NCBI GenBank assembly: GCA_902522385.1 | Contig: CABYVK010000003.1 | Coordinates: 1 to 64,000 of the forward strand | Direction of reading: 5' to 3' | Origin: an uncultured Pelagibacteraceae bacterium | Lineage (GTDB): Bacteria > Pseudomonadota > Alphaproteobacteria > Pelagibacterales > Pelagibacteraceae | Length of the DNA: 64,000 bases | Shown: positions 7,885 through 18,467 of the stretch, in pieces | How positions within the stretch are numbered: position 1 is the first letter of the stretch | Layout of the letters: each line of letters opens with the position of its first letter | Notes under the pieces: generated by a model | Told to the model about the DNA's origin: nothing | Database searches by the model: none | Seen by the model: the letters and a program-made list of their open reading frames with translations, nothing else | Made by a program: the position numbers and the translations under genes

Positions 7885-8091
7885 ATGAGTCTACAAGGTA
7901 AAGTAAAATGGTTCAATCCAACCAAAGGTTTTGGTTTTATTGAAAGAGAAGATAAAGAAAAAGATGTGTTTGTACATGTTTCAGCAGTAAGAGATGCTGG
8001 TATGAACGGTTTAGATGAGGGTCAAGCTTTGACTTTCGATGTTGAAGATGGTCCTAAAGGTCCTTCAGCAGTTAACTTAAAAACTGCATAA
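7885..8091 (+). CDS. Cold-shock domain protein (CspA family)
   Basis: This 68-aa single cold-shock domain is an RNA/ssDNA-binding chaperone. RNP1 is KGFGFIER (residues 14-21) and RNP2 is VFVHVSAV (about 29-36), with the usual [12 protein letters not shown] start. The length is typical. AAGAAGA lies a few bases upstream of the ATG. It is monocistronic, with structured sequence on both sides. Confidence 0.95.
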   Translation: MSLQGKVKWFNPTKGFGFIEREDKEKDVFVHVSAVRDAGMNGLDEGQALTFDVEDGPKGPSAVNLKTA

Positions 8092-8104
8092 TTTCAAACT
8101 TCCT

Positions 8105-8154
8105 ATTGGCTGAAAAATTTAATTTAAATATAAAAAATTTATTATTCAGCCAAT
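8105..8154. repeat. 10-bp inverted repeat downstream of the cold-shock gene
   Basis: ATTGGCTGAA and TTCAGCCAAT are perfect inverted copies flanking a 30-base A+T-only spacer that is itself partly self-complementary (AAATTT twice). This gives a long hairpin starting 13 bases after the csp stop. There is no T-run after the stem, so it may be a 3' stabilising structure or a terminator of unusual form. Confidence 0.5.
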
Positions 8155-8224
8155 GCCTAATTTAATAACAACCTTTAAACACAATTATTAATTATATAAT
8201 TAAAGTAAGAAACTAATTCAAAAT

Positions 8225-8971
8225 ATGATTGGAATTTTAGGTGGAATGGGAACTCAAGCTGGTCTTGATTTTTGTAATAAACTTGCGATTCTAAATAGAG
8301 GAAAAATTGATCAAGAATATCCGTTATTTTTACTCTATAACAAATCAAATATTCCTGGCAGACCCGAATCTATTGGTGCTCAAACTAAAAATCTATCAAA
8401 CAAATCTACGAATAAAATAAGTAGAGAAAAATATAAGAAAGTTTTAAAAAGTTTATTCAAAGGTTGTAAGCTATTAGAAAAAAATAAATGTAAATTTATA
8501 GTTATACCTTGCAATACAGCGCATTACTGGTTTGATGATTTACAAAAAAAAACTAATATTCCAATAATTAATATGCCAAAAGAAGTTTTCAAATTTACAA
8601 AAAAAAAATGTAAGAAAAACTCTAAAGTTGGTCTGTTAGCAACTGAGGGTACTCTTAAAACTGGAGTTTATAAAAAATTTTTTGATAAAGATTATGAATT
8701 AATAGAGCCATCTCAAAAAATACAAAAATTGTCAGTCAATAAAGCTATTAAATTAGTAAAAATGGGAAATGTAAAGGCTGCTGCAAAAACAATTAAACCT
8801 GCGATTGATTCTTTAATTAAAATGAAATGTAAAAAAATTATTTTAGGTTGTACAGAGCTTCCAATTGCAATTTTTGCGTTTAAATCATTTAAAAATATAA
8901 AATCCTCAAAAGTCTTTTTAGATCCTAACTTAATTTTAGCTCATTCAGCTATGGTTAAGTATAAAAATTAA
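8225..8971 (+). CDS. Aspartate/glutamate racemase family protein
   Basis: This PLP-independent amino-acid racemase homologue is 248 aa. It has the N-terminal GILGGMGT loop, the first catalytic cysteine in VIPCNTAHYW (Cys96) and the second in ILGCTELPIA (Cys209). Both catalytic cysteines are present, so it should be active, probably on aspartate or glutamate. The middle is unusually lysine-rich (KNLSNKSTNKISREKYKK), in line with the genome's composition. It is followed 3 bases later by a 146-aa unknown, probably co-transcribed. Confidence 0.85.
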   Translation: MIGILGGMGTQAGLDFCNKLAILNRGKIDQEYPLFLLYNKSNIPGRPESIGAQTKNLSNKSTNKISREKYKKVLKSLFKGCKLLEKNKCKFIVIPCNTAHYWFDDLQKKTNIPIINMPKEVFKFTKKKCKKNSKVGLLATEGTLKTGVYKKFFDKDYELIEPSQKIQKLSVNKAIKLVKMGNVKAAAKTIKPAIDSLIKMKCKKIILGCTELPIAIFAFKSFKNIKSSKVFLDPNLILAHSAMVKYKN

Positions 8972-8974
8972 TCT

Positions 8975-9415
8975 ATGTTTAATAAGACTGAAAAGCCATA
9001 TGTGTTAAGAGCTGCTGAATTTGTTTATTCAAATATAATCGAAATTAAAAAAAAAAACCCTGAAATAAACAATATTCAAGCATTTGAGATTTTCATGACA
9101 ACTAGAGAATATGATATTTTAAGTTCTGGTGAATTTCACAATAATTGGTTTTTAGAACTTAAGAATAATAACTTCATTGACTCCGTTACCAAAAAAAAAA
9201 TTAATGATGAAACTTTAAGACTGTTAGAACTTCAAAAAGACTCCATGATAAAATTTTTAATGAAAATACCTAAGCTTTATTATACCAAAAGTCACTTTCC
9301 TTTGGAAATTTCACAGCGAGCTTTTGATCATTTATGGAGAGTTTGTGAGAGCTATGAGATGTGGTGTAAAGAAACTAAACAAGAAAACTTAATATATCTA
9401 AATATTATTGAGTAA
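8975..9415 (+). CDS. Unknown 146-aa cytosolic protein
   Basis: I do not recognise this gene. It is soluble, predicted mostly helical, and rich in charged residues. Landmarks are KPYVLRAAEFVYSNI at the N-terminus, FEIFMTTREYDILSSGEFHNNW in the middle and SQRAFDHLWRVCESYEMWC near the C-terminus. It starts 3 bases after the racemase stop and its 3' end overlaps the convergent 9405-9803 gene by 11 bases. No function is suggested beyond co-expression with the racemase. Confidence 0.7.
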   Translation: MFNKTEKPYVLRAAEFVYSNIIEIKKKNPEINNIQAFEIFMTTREYDILSSGEFHNNWFLELKNNNFIDSVTKKKINDETLRLLELQKDSMIKFLMKIPKLYYTKSHFPLEISQRAFDHLWRVCESYEMWCKETKQENLIYLNIIE

Positions 9416-9803
9416 GAATATTTAAATTAAGTTTTGATCTAGTGACATTAATTCTTTTTTTAATTAATTTTTGTAAATTTTGTTTGTCTAGTTTTTTTCT
9501 TGTCATCTTAATTCTTTTTTCAACTAATTGTCTTAGATCCTCATCAATCGAAACTATTTGATTTTTTTTATTTTTTTCTTCTTTGTAAAAAGTTTTGTCT
9601 ATTTCGTCTTTAATTAAAGTTAAAGAATTTTTTCCAGTTTCTCTTTCTATACGTTGATTAATAATGAATTGTGCTCCCGCTTTATATAGATTACCTGAAG
9701 TAAGTGCTGTAACACCTGGAACAATAATTGAAAAAATGGGAACAAATCCCGTTAAAAAGAAAAATGATAGAATAATTGTAAATATTTTTAGTAATCTTAA
9801 CAT
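9405..9803 (-). CDS. Unknown membrane-anchored basic protein
   Basis: I prefer the ATG at 9803 to the TTG at 9812 of the track (132 aa). The N-terminus holds one or two hydrophobic stretches (LLKIFTIILSFFFLTGFVPIFSIIVPG), then a basic region containing two related segments, LVEKRIKMTRKKLDKQNLQ and LIKKRINVTRSKLNLN, an internal repeat of about 20 residues. It may be an inner-membrane-anchored protein whose cytoplasmic tail binds nucleic acid or lipid. I know no family. It is convergent with and overlaps the 146-aa gene by 11 bases. Confidence 0.6.
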   Translation of the reverse strand: MLRLLKIFTIILSFFFLTGFVPIFSIIVPGVTALTSGNLYKAGAQFIINQRIERETGKNSLTLIKDEIDKTFYKEEKNKKNQIVSIDEDLRQLVEKRIKMTRKKLDKQNLQKLIKKRINVTRSKLNLNILTQ

Positions 9804-9909
9804 AATACTCAAAACTTATGTGATTTGATATTTTATTGCTACATCAAATTTGCTCATTATAGGTATTGATTTCTTTGATTTTATTTAATTTATTTGCTTA
9901 TTAAACATT

Positions 9910-10758
9910 ATGATAAGAATATTTCCTTTCATATTTATACTTCTATGGTCGTCCGCTTTCATAACTACAAAACCTATTATAGATAACAGTGACCCATTTG
10001 CTGCTCTTGCTTTCAGATTTGCTTTAGTTGCTTTTGGTTTTTTTTTATTTGCTATTTATTCAAAACAAAAAATTTTAATTAGTAAAAAAAACTTTTTTGA
10101 GTCATTTCTAAGTGGTGTTTTATTTCACGGTTTTTATCTTGGTGGTGTTTTTTACTCAATTTCAATAGGTATGCCTACTGCAATAGCAGCTTTAATTGTA
10201 ACCTTGCAACCAGTTCTGACAAATGCATTAAGTGGTCCAATCCTAAATGAAAAAGTAACAATTAAACAATGGAATGGAGTTTTATTAGGATTTGCGGGCG
10301 CAGCATTAGTATTGGGTTTTGATGTTGGCTCTAAAATACCGATAGCTGGTTTAATAGCAACGATAATTGCGTTATTGGCAATTACATTTTCAACTTTATG
10401 GCAAAAAAAATTGAGTAATAATTTGCCCTTGTCTGTAAGCAATATGAATCAAGCTCTTGGTGGCTGTTTATTCCACTTGATGATTATAATTTTATTTGTT
10501 GATCCATATATTAATTTCACACAAACTTTTGTTATTTCAATGAGTCATCAAATATTTTTAGTCTCGTTTGGTGCATTTACAATATTAATGTTTTTAATCA
10601 AAAATAATTCAGCAAGTAAAACTGTTTCTATATTTTTTTTAATTCCAGCAACATCTGCTTTTATGGCGTGGTTTTTTTTAAATGAGAGTTTAACTAGATT
10701 AGATATAATTGGATTTCTAATTACCTCTATAGGTGTTTATATTGCAACAAGAGATTGA
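9910..10758 (+). CDS. EamA/DMT-superfamily transporter
   Basis: This 282-aa inner-membrane protein has about ten hydrophobic helices in two EamA repeats (residues 5-130 and 145-280). It has the usual first-helix pattern FIFILLWSSAFITTKPI, the TAIAALIVTLQPVLTNALSGPILNE segment at the end of repeat one and the matching AFMAWFFLNESLTRLDIIGFLITSIGVY in repeat two. It is a drug/metabolite-type exporter or importer; the substrate cannot be inferred. It is followed by the convergent sarcosine-oxidase-type operon. Confidence 0.85.
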   Translation: MIRIFPFIFILLWSSAFITTKPIIDNSDPFAALAFRFALVAFGFFLFAIYSKQKILISKKNFFESFLSGVLFHGFYLGGVFYSISIGMPTAIAALIVTLQPVLTNALSGPILNEKVTIKQWNGVLLGFAGAALVLGFDVGSKIPIAGLIATIIALLAITFSTLWQKKLSNNLPLSVSNMNQALGGCLFHLMIIILFVDPYINFTQTFVISMSHQIFLVSFGAFTILMFLIKNNSASKTVSIFFLIPATSAFMAWFFLNESLTRLDIIGFLITSIGVYIATRD

Positions 10759-10768
10759 AAATTTAAAA

Positions 10769-11356
10769 TTATTTAGACTCAAAGCCAAACTCTAGAGATG
10801 CATCTGTGATAGAATGATATAAAGATTCTCCAAAACTTCTTAGCGCAAATAACCTTACTTTATTTGGATTTTTACCTAACCTATCTACAGTGAAAGCTAT
10901 TCCATTATAAGTTGAGTTAATTGAATTATTTTTATCTAGTGTATTAAAATTAAAAGGACATCCTTTTTTCAAAACTTCTATCGTATCATTTCCCTCGATT
11001 TCAATAATAGCTCTTGAATGAGATAAATCTGTTACAGCAAAGTCTGTATCTTTAAATTTATCTACTACATTTTTTATTAAATCTTTTTTTGTTGAAACTA
11101 AAAGCCAGTTTTTTGGTCCATTCCACATAATCCTTGTAGTTTCATTAAACACTACTGTCAGAGGTTCATTTTTAAAATTTAAACCATCAATATCAATACC
11201 GTCAAATGAAACTGAAGAATTTTTATACTGAACTATTTGAACAATTAATAAATTTTTGATTTCAGATATTTTTAGTAAATCATTTTCATTTTTACCTTCA
11301 TAATCTCCAAAGTAACCTTTTGTATGAACATTTAATAAAGCTGAAATCAATGTCAT
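10769..11356 (-). CDS. soxG: Sarcosine oxidase / N-methylglutamate dehydrogenase gamma-type subunit
   Basis: This 195-aa protein corresponds to SoxG, the small GcvT-like subunit of heterotetrameric sarcosine oxidase. It has the central [20 protein letters not shown] segment and the [28 protein letters not shown] block typical of the gamma subunit. It overlaps the end of soxA by 4 bases (ATGA). In methylated-amine pathways the homologous subunit is called MgdD; sequence alone does not decide the substrate. It is the last gene of a BDAG operon. Confidence 0.85.
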   Translation of the reverse strand: MTLISALLNVHTKGYFGDYEGKNENDLLKISEIKNLLIVQIVQYKNSSVSFDGIDIDGLNFKNEPLTVVFNETTRIMWNGPKNWLLVSTKKDLIKNVVDKFKDTDFAVTDLSHSRAIIEIEGNDTIEVLKKGCPFNFNTLDKNNSINSTYNGIAFTVDRLGKNPNKVRLFALRSFGESLYHSITDASLEFGFESK

Positions 11357-14349
11357 GATCTAACTCTTTCACCTTTTGGGTCTACGTAATGTGATGAAAC
11401 TATCTCAACTGGAATTACTTTATTTTTAAGTGGCGACATCGCAAAAAGCTTTTGACCTATCATTTTTTTTCCATCTTTTAAAATTGCTAGGGAAAAAGGA
11501 TTGTCATATTCAACACTCCAACAAGATGCAGAGATATGACCTAATTTTGGATTTGGTAATGGTGCTTTATCATCTTTTACTAAGTGAGAGCCCTCTGGTA
11601 TACTTGTTTGTTTATCTAACGGAACTACTCCTACTATTCTTTGTCTATCTTGAGCGGTAAAAGCAGATCGTTGTAATGATCTTTTTCCAATAAAATCTTT
11701 CTTTTTACTAACAAGACCTTCTAAGGCGTTATCAAATGGAATTGTTCTGCCATCAAGTTCTGATCCAGCAACATGTCCCATTTCAATTCTAAGAGTTGAT
11801 AATGCTTCAGTTCCATATGGTTGGATGTTAAATTCCTCGCCAACTTCCATGATTTTTTCCCACATAAAGTTTCCATAATCAGATTCAACATTTACTTCAT
11901 ATGCAAGCTCCCCTGAAAATGAAATTCTAAATATTCTTGCTTTTACTCCAAATAAATATCCTTCCATAAAGCCCATGAAAGGCAAACCTTCATTTGATAC
12001 ATCAGAATTTGGAAATAATTTTTGAAGTAAATCTCTAGATTTAGGTCCAGCGATAGCTGCTCCAGCCCATTGTTCAGTAGTTGAAACTACATTCACATTT
12101 AATTCTGGCCAAACTAATTGCAAATAATATTCTAAATGCGAAAGAACATTTGCTGCTTGAGCTGTAGTTGTAGTCATATGATAGTGATTTTCTGAAATTC
12201 TTGTAGTTGTTCCGTCATCCATAACAATTCCATCTTCTCTTAACATTACACCATATCTAGCTTTACCAACTGGTAGCTTTAACCATGCATTTGTATAGAC
12301 TCTATTTAATAATTCTGCTGCATCAGGACCTTTGACATCAATTTTTCCTAAAGTTGTTACATCACAAACCCCAACATTTGTTCTAACGTTTTTAGCTTCT
12401 CTTTTAGATGCCTCAAATAAATTTTCATTTCCCTTTTTATAATATCTAGGTCTTAACCAAATACCTGCATCAACAAAAACTGCATTATTTTTTTCATGCC
12501 ATTCATGCATTGGTGATTTTCTAGTTGGTTTTGAATGTTTTCCAACTTCCCTTCCAACAATTGCTCCAATTGAGACAGGCGTATAAGGTGGTCTAAAAGT
12601 TGTATGACCAACAGCTGGAACCACTTTATTTTCAATGTCAGAAACTAGCTGAAGACCATTTAAATTACTTGTTTTACCTTGGTCTGTTGCCATACCTAGA
12701 GTGGTATATCTTTTTACGTGTTCAATTGATCGATAACCTTCTCTTAAAGCTATTTCTACATCAGATACAGCTACATCGTTTTGAAAATCTAAAAATCTTT
12801 TATAATTTTTACCTTTTGGCAGTGGAACACACCAAAACTTATCGTGTTGAGAAGATTTTTTTTCAACAACATTTGGAATAACTACCTCATTATCTTTTTT
12901 TGTAATTTTTTTTGATAACTCACTTGCCGCTTTAAATGAAGTTTTTAATGTTTCATCAAGTGAAAATACTCCATTGGCTGCACCTAAAGTAATTTCATTT
13001 TGTTTTGATTGCCCTGGAACAAAAGCATCAATCTCTTCTTTAAACTTTGTTTTATTTCCTGATTGAGATGCTAAATGAATGGTTGGTGTCCAAAAACCAG
13101 AAACACAAATACAATCACATTTTAAATTTTCTATCTTACCAAGTTGTTTTTTGTCCCTTGAAATACTTGCAATATCTGCAGATTTTACTTTTTTATATCC
13201 TTGTGCTGCAACCACAACATAAGAATTTTTAATGTTAATTCCTAAATTTTTTGCTTCATCAATTATTTCTGACTCGGGATTTTTTCTTGTATCTAAAATA
13301 ATCGGATCTACTCCATGTTTCTTAAATTCAATTGCTGTTTCGTATCCACTATCATTATTTGTAAACACTAGTGGTTTTCTTCCAACTAAAACACCATATA
13401 CTTTTAAATATTCTTTAGCAGCTGAAGAAAGCATTACTCCTGGTGTATCATTATTTCCAAAGACTATTGGTCTTTCAATTGATCCTGAAGAAATTAAAAC
13501 TTCTTTTGCACGAATGTACCATAGTCTTTTATTAGGATGGTATTTTTTAGTTGATGGTAAATGATCACTAACTTTTTCTGACATCACAAGCATGTTGTGA
13601 TCATAGTATCCAAAAATTTGAGATCTATTTTTTACAACAACATTTGGCATTGTTTTAAGTTCTGCAATTATTCCCTCAGCCCAATCTTTTCCTGATTGAT
13701 TTCCAATATTGACATCACTAGTTAGTAAAGATCCACCAAATCTTGGTTTATCTTCAGCTAAAAATACTTTAGCTCCATTTTTTGCTGCAGCATACGCACC
13801 TGCTAATCCCGAAGGTCCTGAACCTGCAATTAATAAATCACAATATTCGTATTTATGTTCATACCTTTCTTTGTCATGTTTAGTTGAAGCTACACCTAAA
13901 CCAGCTGCTTTTCTTATGAAAGGCTCATAAATTCGATACCAAAAACTTTTTGGCCACATAAAAGTTTTGTAATAAAAACCTGCTGGTAAAAAAATTCTCA
14001 AAAAATTATTTATTGCACCAATATCAAAATTAACACTTGGCCAACAATTCACACTTTTTGCTTCTAAACCTTCAAATAGTTCCTGCTCTGTTGCTTTAAT
14101 GTTAGGTTCTGTTTCACCATTTCTATAAAGTTGAACAACTGCATAAGGTTCATCTACACCTGCCCCAAAGAAACCTCTAGGTCTGTGATATTTAAAACTT
14201 CTTCCTACTAAATGAACTCCATTTGCCAATAAAGCTGAGGCTAATGTGTCACCCTCATAACCTAAGTAAGTTTTACCATTAAATTTAAAGGAAAATTTTT
14301 TATCTCTATTTATTAATCCCCCATTTTCAATTCTAAAAGCTTGGGTCAT
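11353..14349 (-). CDS. soxA: Sarcosine oxidase / N-methylglutamate dehydrogenase alpha-type subunit
   Basis: This 998-aa protein has the SoxA domain order: N-terminal ferredoxin-like domain with [20 protein letters not shown] (25-45) and [10 protein letters not shown], a Rossmann domain [22 protein letters not shown] (about 172-193), a second nucleotide-binding region, and a C-terminal GcvT domain (about 610-990) that accepts the oxidised methyl as methylene-THF. The length matches the family. It sits between soxD (1-base overlap) and soxG (4-base overlap). It may act on sarcosine (glycine-betaine route) or N-methylglutamate (methylamine route). Confidence 0.93.
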   Translation of the reverse strand: MTQAFRIENGGLINRDKKFSFKFNGKTYLGYEGDTLASALLANGVHLVGRSFKYHRPRGFFGAGVDEPYAVVQLYRNGETEPNIKATEQELFEGLEAKSVNCWPSVNFDIGAINNFLRIFLPAGFYYKTFMWPKSFWYRIYEPFIRKAAGLGVASTKHDKERYEHKYEYCDLLIAGSGPSGLAGAYAAAKNGAKVFLAEDKPRFGGSLLTSDVNIGNQSGKDWAEGIIAELKTMPNVVVKNRSQIFGYYDHNMLVMSEKVSDHLPSTKKYHPNKRLWYIRAKEVLISSGSIERPIVFGNNDTPGVMLSSAAKEYLKVYGVLVGRKPLVFTNNDSGYETAIEFKKHGVDPIILDTRKNPESEIIDEAKNLGINIKNSYVVVAAQGYKKVKSADIASISRDKKQLGKIENLKCDCICVSGFWTPTIHLASQSGNKTKFKEEIDAFVPGQSKQNEITLGAANGVFSLDETLKTSFKAASELSKKITKKDNEVVIPNVVEKKSSQHDKFWCVPLPKGKNYKRFLDFQNDVAVSDVEIALREGYRSIEHVKRYTTLGMATDQGKTSNLNGLQLVSDIENKVVPAVGHTTFRPPYTPVSIGAIVGREVGKHSKPTRKSPMHEWHEKNNAVFVDAGIWLRPRYYKKGNENLFEASKREAKNVRTNVGVCDVTTLGKIDVKGPDAAELLNRVYTNAWLKLPVGKARYGVMLREDGIVMDDGTTTRISENHYHMTTTTAQAANVLSHLEYYLQLVWPELNVNVVSTTEQWAGAAIAGPKSRDLLQKLFPNSDVSNEGLPFMGFMEGYLFGVKARIFRISFSGELAYEVNVESDYGNFMWEKIMEVGEEFNIQPYGTEALSTLRIEMGHVAGSELDGRTIPFDNALEGLVSKKKDFIGKRSLQRSAFTAQDRQRIVGVVPLDKQTSIPEGSHLVKDDKAPLPNPKLGHISASCWSVEYDNPFSLAILKDGKKMIGQKLFAMSPLKNKVIPVEIVSSHYVDPKGERVRS

Positions 14350-14618
14350 TAAGCAACTTCCTCATCAGCTTTAAAAGTTCTAAAAATTTCATGAGTTGCA
14401 GTATCTCTTTCAACCTTTATCCATTGTCTACATCCAGAAATATGTTGCCATAGCTCTAAATGCTTTCCTCTTAAACTTTTTCTATTGTAAACAAAATTAT
14501 CCCATTCTTGATCAGAAATTTCTTTATTAAGTTCTGGTCTTTTAACGCTTGCATCACCACCGTATGAAAATTCATTCTGAGATCTCATTCCACAGTGCGG
14601 GCAATTTATGTAAAGCAT
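14349..14618 (-). CDS. soxD: Sarcosine oxidase / N-methylglutamate dehydrogenase delta-type subunit
   Basis: This 89-aa zinc-binding subunit begins MLYINCPHCGMRSQNEF. The expected metal ligands Cys6, Cys9, His59 and Cys63 are all present (CPHC and HISGCRQW). SoxD is a structural subunit of the heterotetramer. It starts directly after the soxB stop and overlaps soxA by one base. Confidence 0.92.
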   Translation of the reverse strand: MLYINCPHCGMRSQNEFSYGGDASVKRPELNKEISDQEWDNFVYNRKSLRGKHLELWQHISGCRQWIKVERDTATHEIFRTFKADEEVA

Positions 14619-15875
14619 TTATGATATCCAGGTTTTTGTTCCAAGTCCCTTTTCATCAATAAGGTGGCCAGTACTAAATCTATTTAAACTGTAACCAGCG
14701 TTTAATTCATGAACTCTATCTTGCGCAATAGTATGAGCAAATGTCCAACCCGATGCAGGTGTAGCTTTAAATCCTCCATAGCACCATCCACAATTTAAAT
14801 ACAAACCTTCAATATGAGTTTTATCAATAATTGGTGAACCGTCCATTGACATATCCATAATACCACCCCAAGTTCTAAGCATTTTTAATTTACTTAAAAA
14901 TGGCATCATCGCTATTCCTTCAGTTAAAACGTGTTGTAATGTTGGTAAGTTTCCTCTTTGAGCATAACTATTATAACCATCAAGATCTCCACCCATTACC
15001 ATCTCACCTTTGTCAGATTGACTTACATAAAAGTGTCCTGCACCAAACGTAACTACATTATCTAAAACTGGTTTAACTGGCTCAGAGACACATGCTTGAA
15101 GTAAATGAGTTTCAATTGGTAATGTCATATTTAATTTTTCTGCCAAAATATTTGTGCTACCAGCAACACATAAACCAACTTTTTTTGCTTTAATATTTCC
15201 TCTTGAAGTTCTAATGCCATTTATTTTTCCTGCTGAAACATCAAATCCAATTACTTCACAATTCTGAATAATATCTACCCCCATGGAGTCTGCCTGACGT
15301 GCATAACCCCATGCGACAGCATCATGTCTTGCTGTACCTGCACTTGGTTGCATCAAACCACCAAAAATTGGAAATCTTACGTTTTCAGAAAAATCAGCCA
15401 TTGGAATAATTTCTTTAACTTGCTCTCTATTTAAAAGAACAGCATCTATTCCATTTAATCTCATAGAATTTCCTCTTCTCGCGTATGCATTCATTTGTGC
15501 ATCAGAATGCGCAAGATTAATTATTCCTCTTGGAGAAAACATTACATTGTAGTTTAGATCCTGACTCATCTTTCTCCATAAATCCATTCCAAACTCACTG
15601 AACAAACCATTTTCGTCATGCATGTAATTGGATCTAATAATTGTAGTGTTCCGTCCTACATTTCCTCCACCAATCCATCCTTTCTCAATAATTGCAACTT
15701 TTGTAATGTTATGTTCTTTAGCAAGATAATACGCTGTAGCTAATCCATGGCCTCCACCACCAATAATTACAACATCGTATTCTTCCTTAGGTGTTGGATC
15801 TTTCCATGCTAAATCCCAATTCTCATGGTTTGAAAAAGCGTTTTTAACAAGGTTAAATATAGAATATTTTTGCAT
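14619..15875 (-). CDS. soxB: Sarcosine oxidase / N-methylglutamate dehydrogenase beta-type subunit
   Basis: This 418-aa FAD/FMN subunit carries out amine oxidation. The dinucleotide loop GGGGHG is at 39-44, followed by NVGRNTTIIRSNY near 72-84. A conserved histidine in TARHDAVAWGYA (His184) lies where these oxidases attach FMN covalently (family knowledge). It is the first gene of the BDAG operon, divergent from formate-THF ligase with a 129-base gap. It may be soxB or mgdA; the linked gmaS/mgsABC genes favour at least some role in methylamine oxidation. Confidence 0.9.
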   Translation of the reverse strand: MQKYSIFNLVKNAFSNHENWDLAWKDPTPKEEYDVVIIGGGGHGLATAYYLAKEHNITKVAIIEKGWIGGGNVGRNTTIIRSNYMHDENGLFSEFGMDLWRKMSQDLNYNVMFSPRGIINLAHSDAQMNAYARRGNSMRLNGIDAVLLNREQVKEIIPMADFSENVRFPIFGGLMQPSAGTARHDAVAWGYARQADSMGVDIIQNCEVIGFDVSAGKINGIRTSRGNIKAKKVGLCVAGSTNILAEKLNMTLPIETHLLQACVSEPVKPVLDNVVTFGAGHFYVSQSDKGEMVMGGDLDGYNSYAQRGNLPTLQHVLTEGIAMMPFLSKLKMLRTWGGIMDMSMDGSPIIDKTHIEGLYLNCGWCYGGFKATPASGWTFAHTIAQDRVHELNAGYSLNRFSTGHLIDEKGLGTKTWIS

Positions 15876-16004
15876 TTAATAATTTTATAACAATCAATTT
15901 AAATAGTGCTTATTTTTTTTATATATATTTTTTAGAAGTTTCCAAATATCTCAAAAAAGGATAAGAAGTCACAGATAAAAAACTTTAATTTATTTGGATT
16001 ATTT

Positions 16005-17687
16005 ATGGCCGAAGTAAAATCTGACATTCAAATAGCTCGAGAAGCTAAGATGCAACCTATAAAAGATATTCTTTCTAAGGTTGGAGTACCAGATGAAAAC
16101 TTTGCTTTTAGTCCAATGGGTAGACACATAGCCAAAATAAATTTGGAATATTTAAACACTCTTAAAAAAGAGAATGGCAAATTAATTTTAGTAACTGCAA
16201 TTACTCCCACTCCAGCTGGAGAAGGTAAAACTACAACTTCTGTTGGTTTAAATGACGGTTTAAATAAAATTGGAAAAAAATCTATTGTTTGTTTAAGGGA
16301 ACCAAGTCTTGGTCCATCATTCGGAATGAAGGGTGGAGCTGCTGGTGGTGGTTATGCCCAAGTAGTACCTATGGAACAAATCAATCTTCATTTTACAGGT
16401 GACTTTCATGCTATTACATCTGCACATAATTTATTATCTGCATTAATTGATAATCATATTTATTGGGGTAACAAACTTAACATTGATGTTAGAAGAGTTG
16501 TTTGGAGAAGAGTAATGGATATGAATGATAGATCTTTAAGATCTATTATTGTTGATCTTGGTGGAGTAGCCAATGGTTACCCTAGACAAGATAGTTTTGA
16601 TATTACAGTTGCTTCTGAGCTAATGGCTATTTTTTGTTTAGCAACAGACCTTAAAGATTTAGAAAATAGAATTGGTAATATCACAATTGGTTATACAAGA
16701 GATAAGCAATCAATTTATGCAAAAGATTTAAATGCACAAGGTCCAATGACCGTTTTACTAAAAGAAGCGATAAGACCCAATGTAACTCAAACTCTAGAAA
16801 ACAATCCTGCAATAATTCATGGTGGTCCTTTTGCGAATATTGCTCACGGATGTAATTCAGTTATTGCAACTAAAGCTGGACTTAAATTAGCTGACTACGT
16901 TGTAACAGAGGCGGGATTCGGAGCTGATTTAGGAGCAGAAAAATTTCTTGATATTAAATGTAGAAAATCTGATCTCAAACCAGATTGCGTTGTTATTGTA
17001 GCAACAATCAGAGCACTAAAAATGCATGGAGGAGTTGCTAAAGAAGATTTAAAAAAAGAAAATGTATCAGCACTTAAAGAGGGAATGGTAAATTTACGTA
17101 GACATATAAATAATATTAGAAAATTTGGGTTACCTGTTACTGTTGCAGTTAATCATTTTATTACTGATACAGAAGATGAAATGAAAACCTTGTTAGATTT
17201 TTGTGAAACACAAGGAGTAAAAGCTTCTAAATGCACTCATTGGTCAAATGGAAGTGAAGGAACTATTGAACTGGCTAAAAATGTTACAGAAATTTGTGAA
17301 GATAAAAAAGATACATTTAAATTTTTATATGAGGATGACCTTCCGTTATTCAAAAAAATAGAAAAAATTGCGCAAGAAATTTATAGCGCCTCTGAGGTGG
17401 TAGCAGATACAAAAGTTAGACAACAATTAAAAGATTTTGAGGAAAAAGGTTATGGCAAGTTACCTATTTGTATTGCAAAAACTCAATATAGTTTTTCAAC
17501 AGATCCAAATCTAAAAGGTGCACCCACAGGTCATGTTTTGCCTGTAAGAGAGGTAAGACTTTCTTCTGGTGCTGAGTTTATAGTTGTTGTATGTGGAGAA
17601 ATTATGACAATGCCAGGGCTTCCAAGAGTTCCTGCGGCCGACTCTATTAAATTAAATGACAAAGGTGAAATAGAAGGTTTATTCTAA
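16005..17687 (+). CDS. fhs: Formate--tetrahydrofolate ligase
   Basis: Fhs interconverts formate, ATP and THF with 10-formyl-THF. The 560-aa protein has the P-loop [10 protein letters not shown] (residues 69-78), the [23 protein letters not shown] block near 100, [15 protein letters not shown] near 128 and a typical end ([17 protein letters not shown]). It is divergent from soxBDAG, whose product generates methylene-THF, so it likely runs toward formate and ATP formation as well as assimilation. No FolD or PurU gene is nearby. Its 3' end overlaps the convergent amidotransferase gene by 9 bases. Confidence 0.96.
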   Translation: MAEVKSDIQIAREAKMQPIKDILSKVGVPDENFAFSPMGRHIAKINLEYLNTLKKENGKLILVTAITPTPAGEGKTTTSVGLNDGLNKIGKKSIVCLREPSLGPSFGMKGGAAGGGYAQVVPMEQINLHFTGDFHAITSAHNLLSALIDNHIYWGNKLNIDVRRVVWRRVMDMNDRSLRSIIVDLGGVANGYPRQDSFDITVASELMAIFCLATDLKDLENRIGNITIGYTRDKQSIYAKDLNAQGPMTVLLKEAIRPNVTQTLENNPAIIHGGPFANIAHGCNSVIATKAGLKLADYVVTEAGFGADLGAEKFLDIKCRKSDLKPDCVVIVATIRALKMHGGVAKEDLKKENVSALKEGMVNLRRHINNIRKFGLPVTVAVNHFITDTEDEMKTLLDFCETQGVKASKCTHWSNGSEGTIELAKNVTEICEDKKDTFKFLYEDDLPLFKKIEKIAQEIYSASEVVADTKVRQQLKDFEEKGYGKLPICIAKTQYSFSTDPNLKGAPTGHVLPVREVRLSSGAEFIVVVCGEIMTMPGLPRVPAADSIKLNDKGEIEGLF

Positions 17688-18467
17688 ATTTAAGTAGTCT
17701 AACCAGTTCTCTAATTCTCTCATTCTAGAAACTTTATCTAATTTATTATTCTCAATTTCTATATGTTTAATGTGATTATCTATTTCTTTCTCATCTTTAA
17801 AAGCACCTTTTTCTAAAAGTCTCTTTTTTCTGAAAATAATCAAATTGATCATTTTGCTATAAGTAATTTCAGGGTGGTATTGAAGTCCCCAAATATTACA
17901 GTTACCAACTTTAAAATTTATTCCTTGCACATTATTTATTGAGTTTGATGCTAATAAAGTTGAATTTTCTGGCATTGTTACTACTTCATCAAAATTAAAT
18001 GCTGGAGTATTAAATTTTTGATCTTTATTTTTATAGAGTGGATGATTTAAGCCAATTTCATTAATTTCTATATTTAAGGCAATCCCTCTATGAGATCCTT
18101 TTGTCGCTTTTCTTACCTCCCCTCCTGCTGCAGTCACAGCTACTTGCATGCCCCAACAAATTGCTAGAATTTTTTTTATTTTTTTCTGACACTCTTTCAT
18201 GAAATCAATTTGTCTTTTTATTTCTGGAGTATTGTTATAAATGTTCAAGCTACTTCCTCCCCAAATAAGACCATCGTAGCTTTCAAGTGCATCAATATTT
18301 TTATCGATATTTTCATCTGAAGAAGGATTAACTACGTGGGCTTCTAATTTATCTGTAAAAAACGCTAAACTATCTTTAAGGCTTTCTGTATGTGTTTGAA
18401 TACCAGCTGCAGAAAAACTTTGATTTTCTTCTCTTAAGTTTCCTTCTACTATCAATATTTTTTTCAT
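17679..18467 (-). CDS. Class I glutamine amidotransferase-like protein
   Basis: This 262-aa standalone GATase1 domain has a GuaA-like fold. The nucleophile is Cys104 in LAICWGMQ, and the His/Glu partners are His198 and Glu200 in LQYHPE; all three catalytic residues are present. The oxyanion/substrate loop GGSS is at 70-73. It could hydrolyse glutamine or gamma-glutamyl compounds; since gamma-glutamylmethylamide is made by genes in the same window, a gamma-glutamyl substrate is conceivable but unproven. It overlaps the upstream alcohol dehydrogenase gene by one base, so the two form an operon. Confidence 0.85.
   Translation of the reverse strand: MKKILIVEGNLREENQSFSAAGIQTHTESLKDSLAFFTDKLEAHVVNPSSDENIDKNIDALESYDGLIWGGSSLNIYNNTPEIKRQIDFMKECQKKIKKILAICWGMQVAVTAAGGEVRKATKGSHRGIALNIEINEIGLNHPLYKNKDQKFNTPAFNFDEVVTMPENSTLLASNSINNVQGINFKVGNCNIWGLQYHPEITYSKMINLIIFRKKRLLEKGAFKDEKEIDNHIKHIEIENNKLDKVSRMRELENWLDYLNLE

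Noticed and set aside
12453-13930. Several short ORFs antisense or in other frames within soxA (12453-12635, 12600-12881, 13047-13232, 13232-13564, 13709-13930)
   Set aside because: All overlap the continuous 998-aa SoxA reading frame, which has recognisable domains throughout; no independent start signals were seen.
16028-16210. 60-aa minus ORF inside fhs
   Set aside because: Antisense to the highly conserved N-terminal region of formate-THF ligase including the P-loop; no support.
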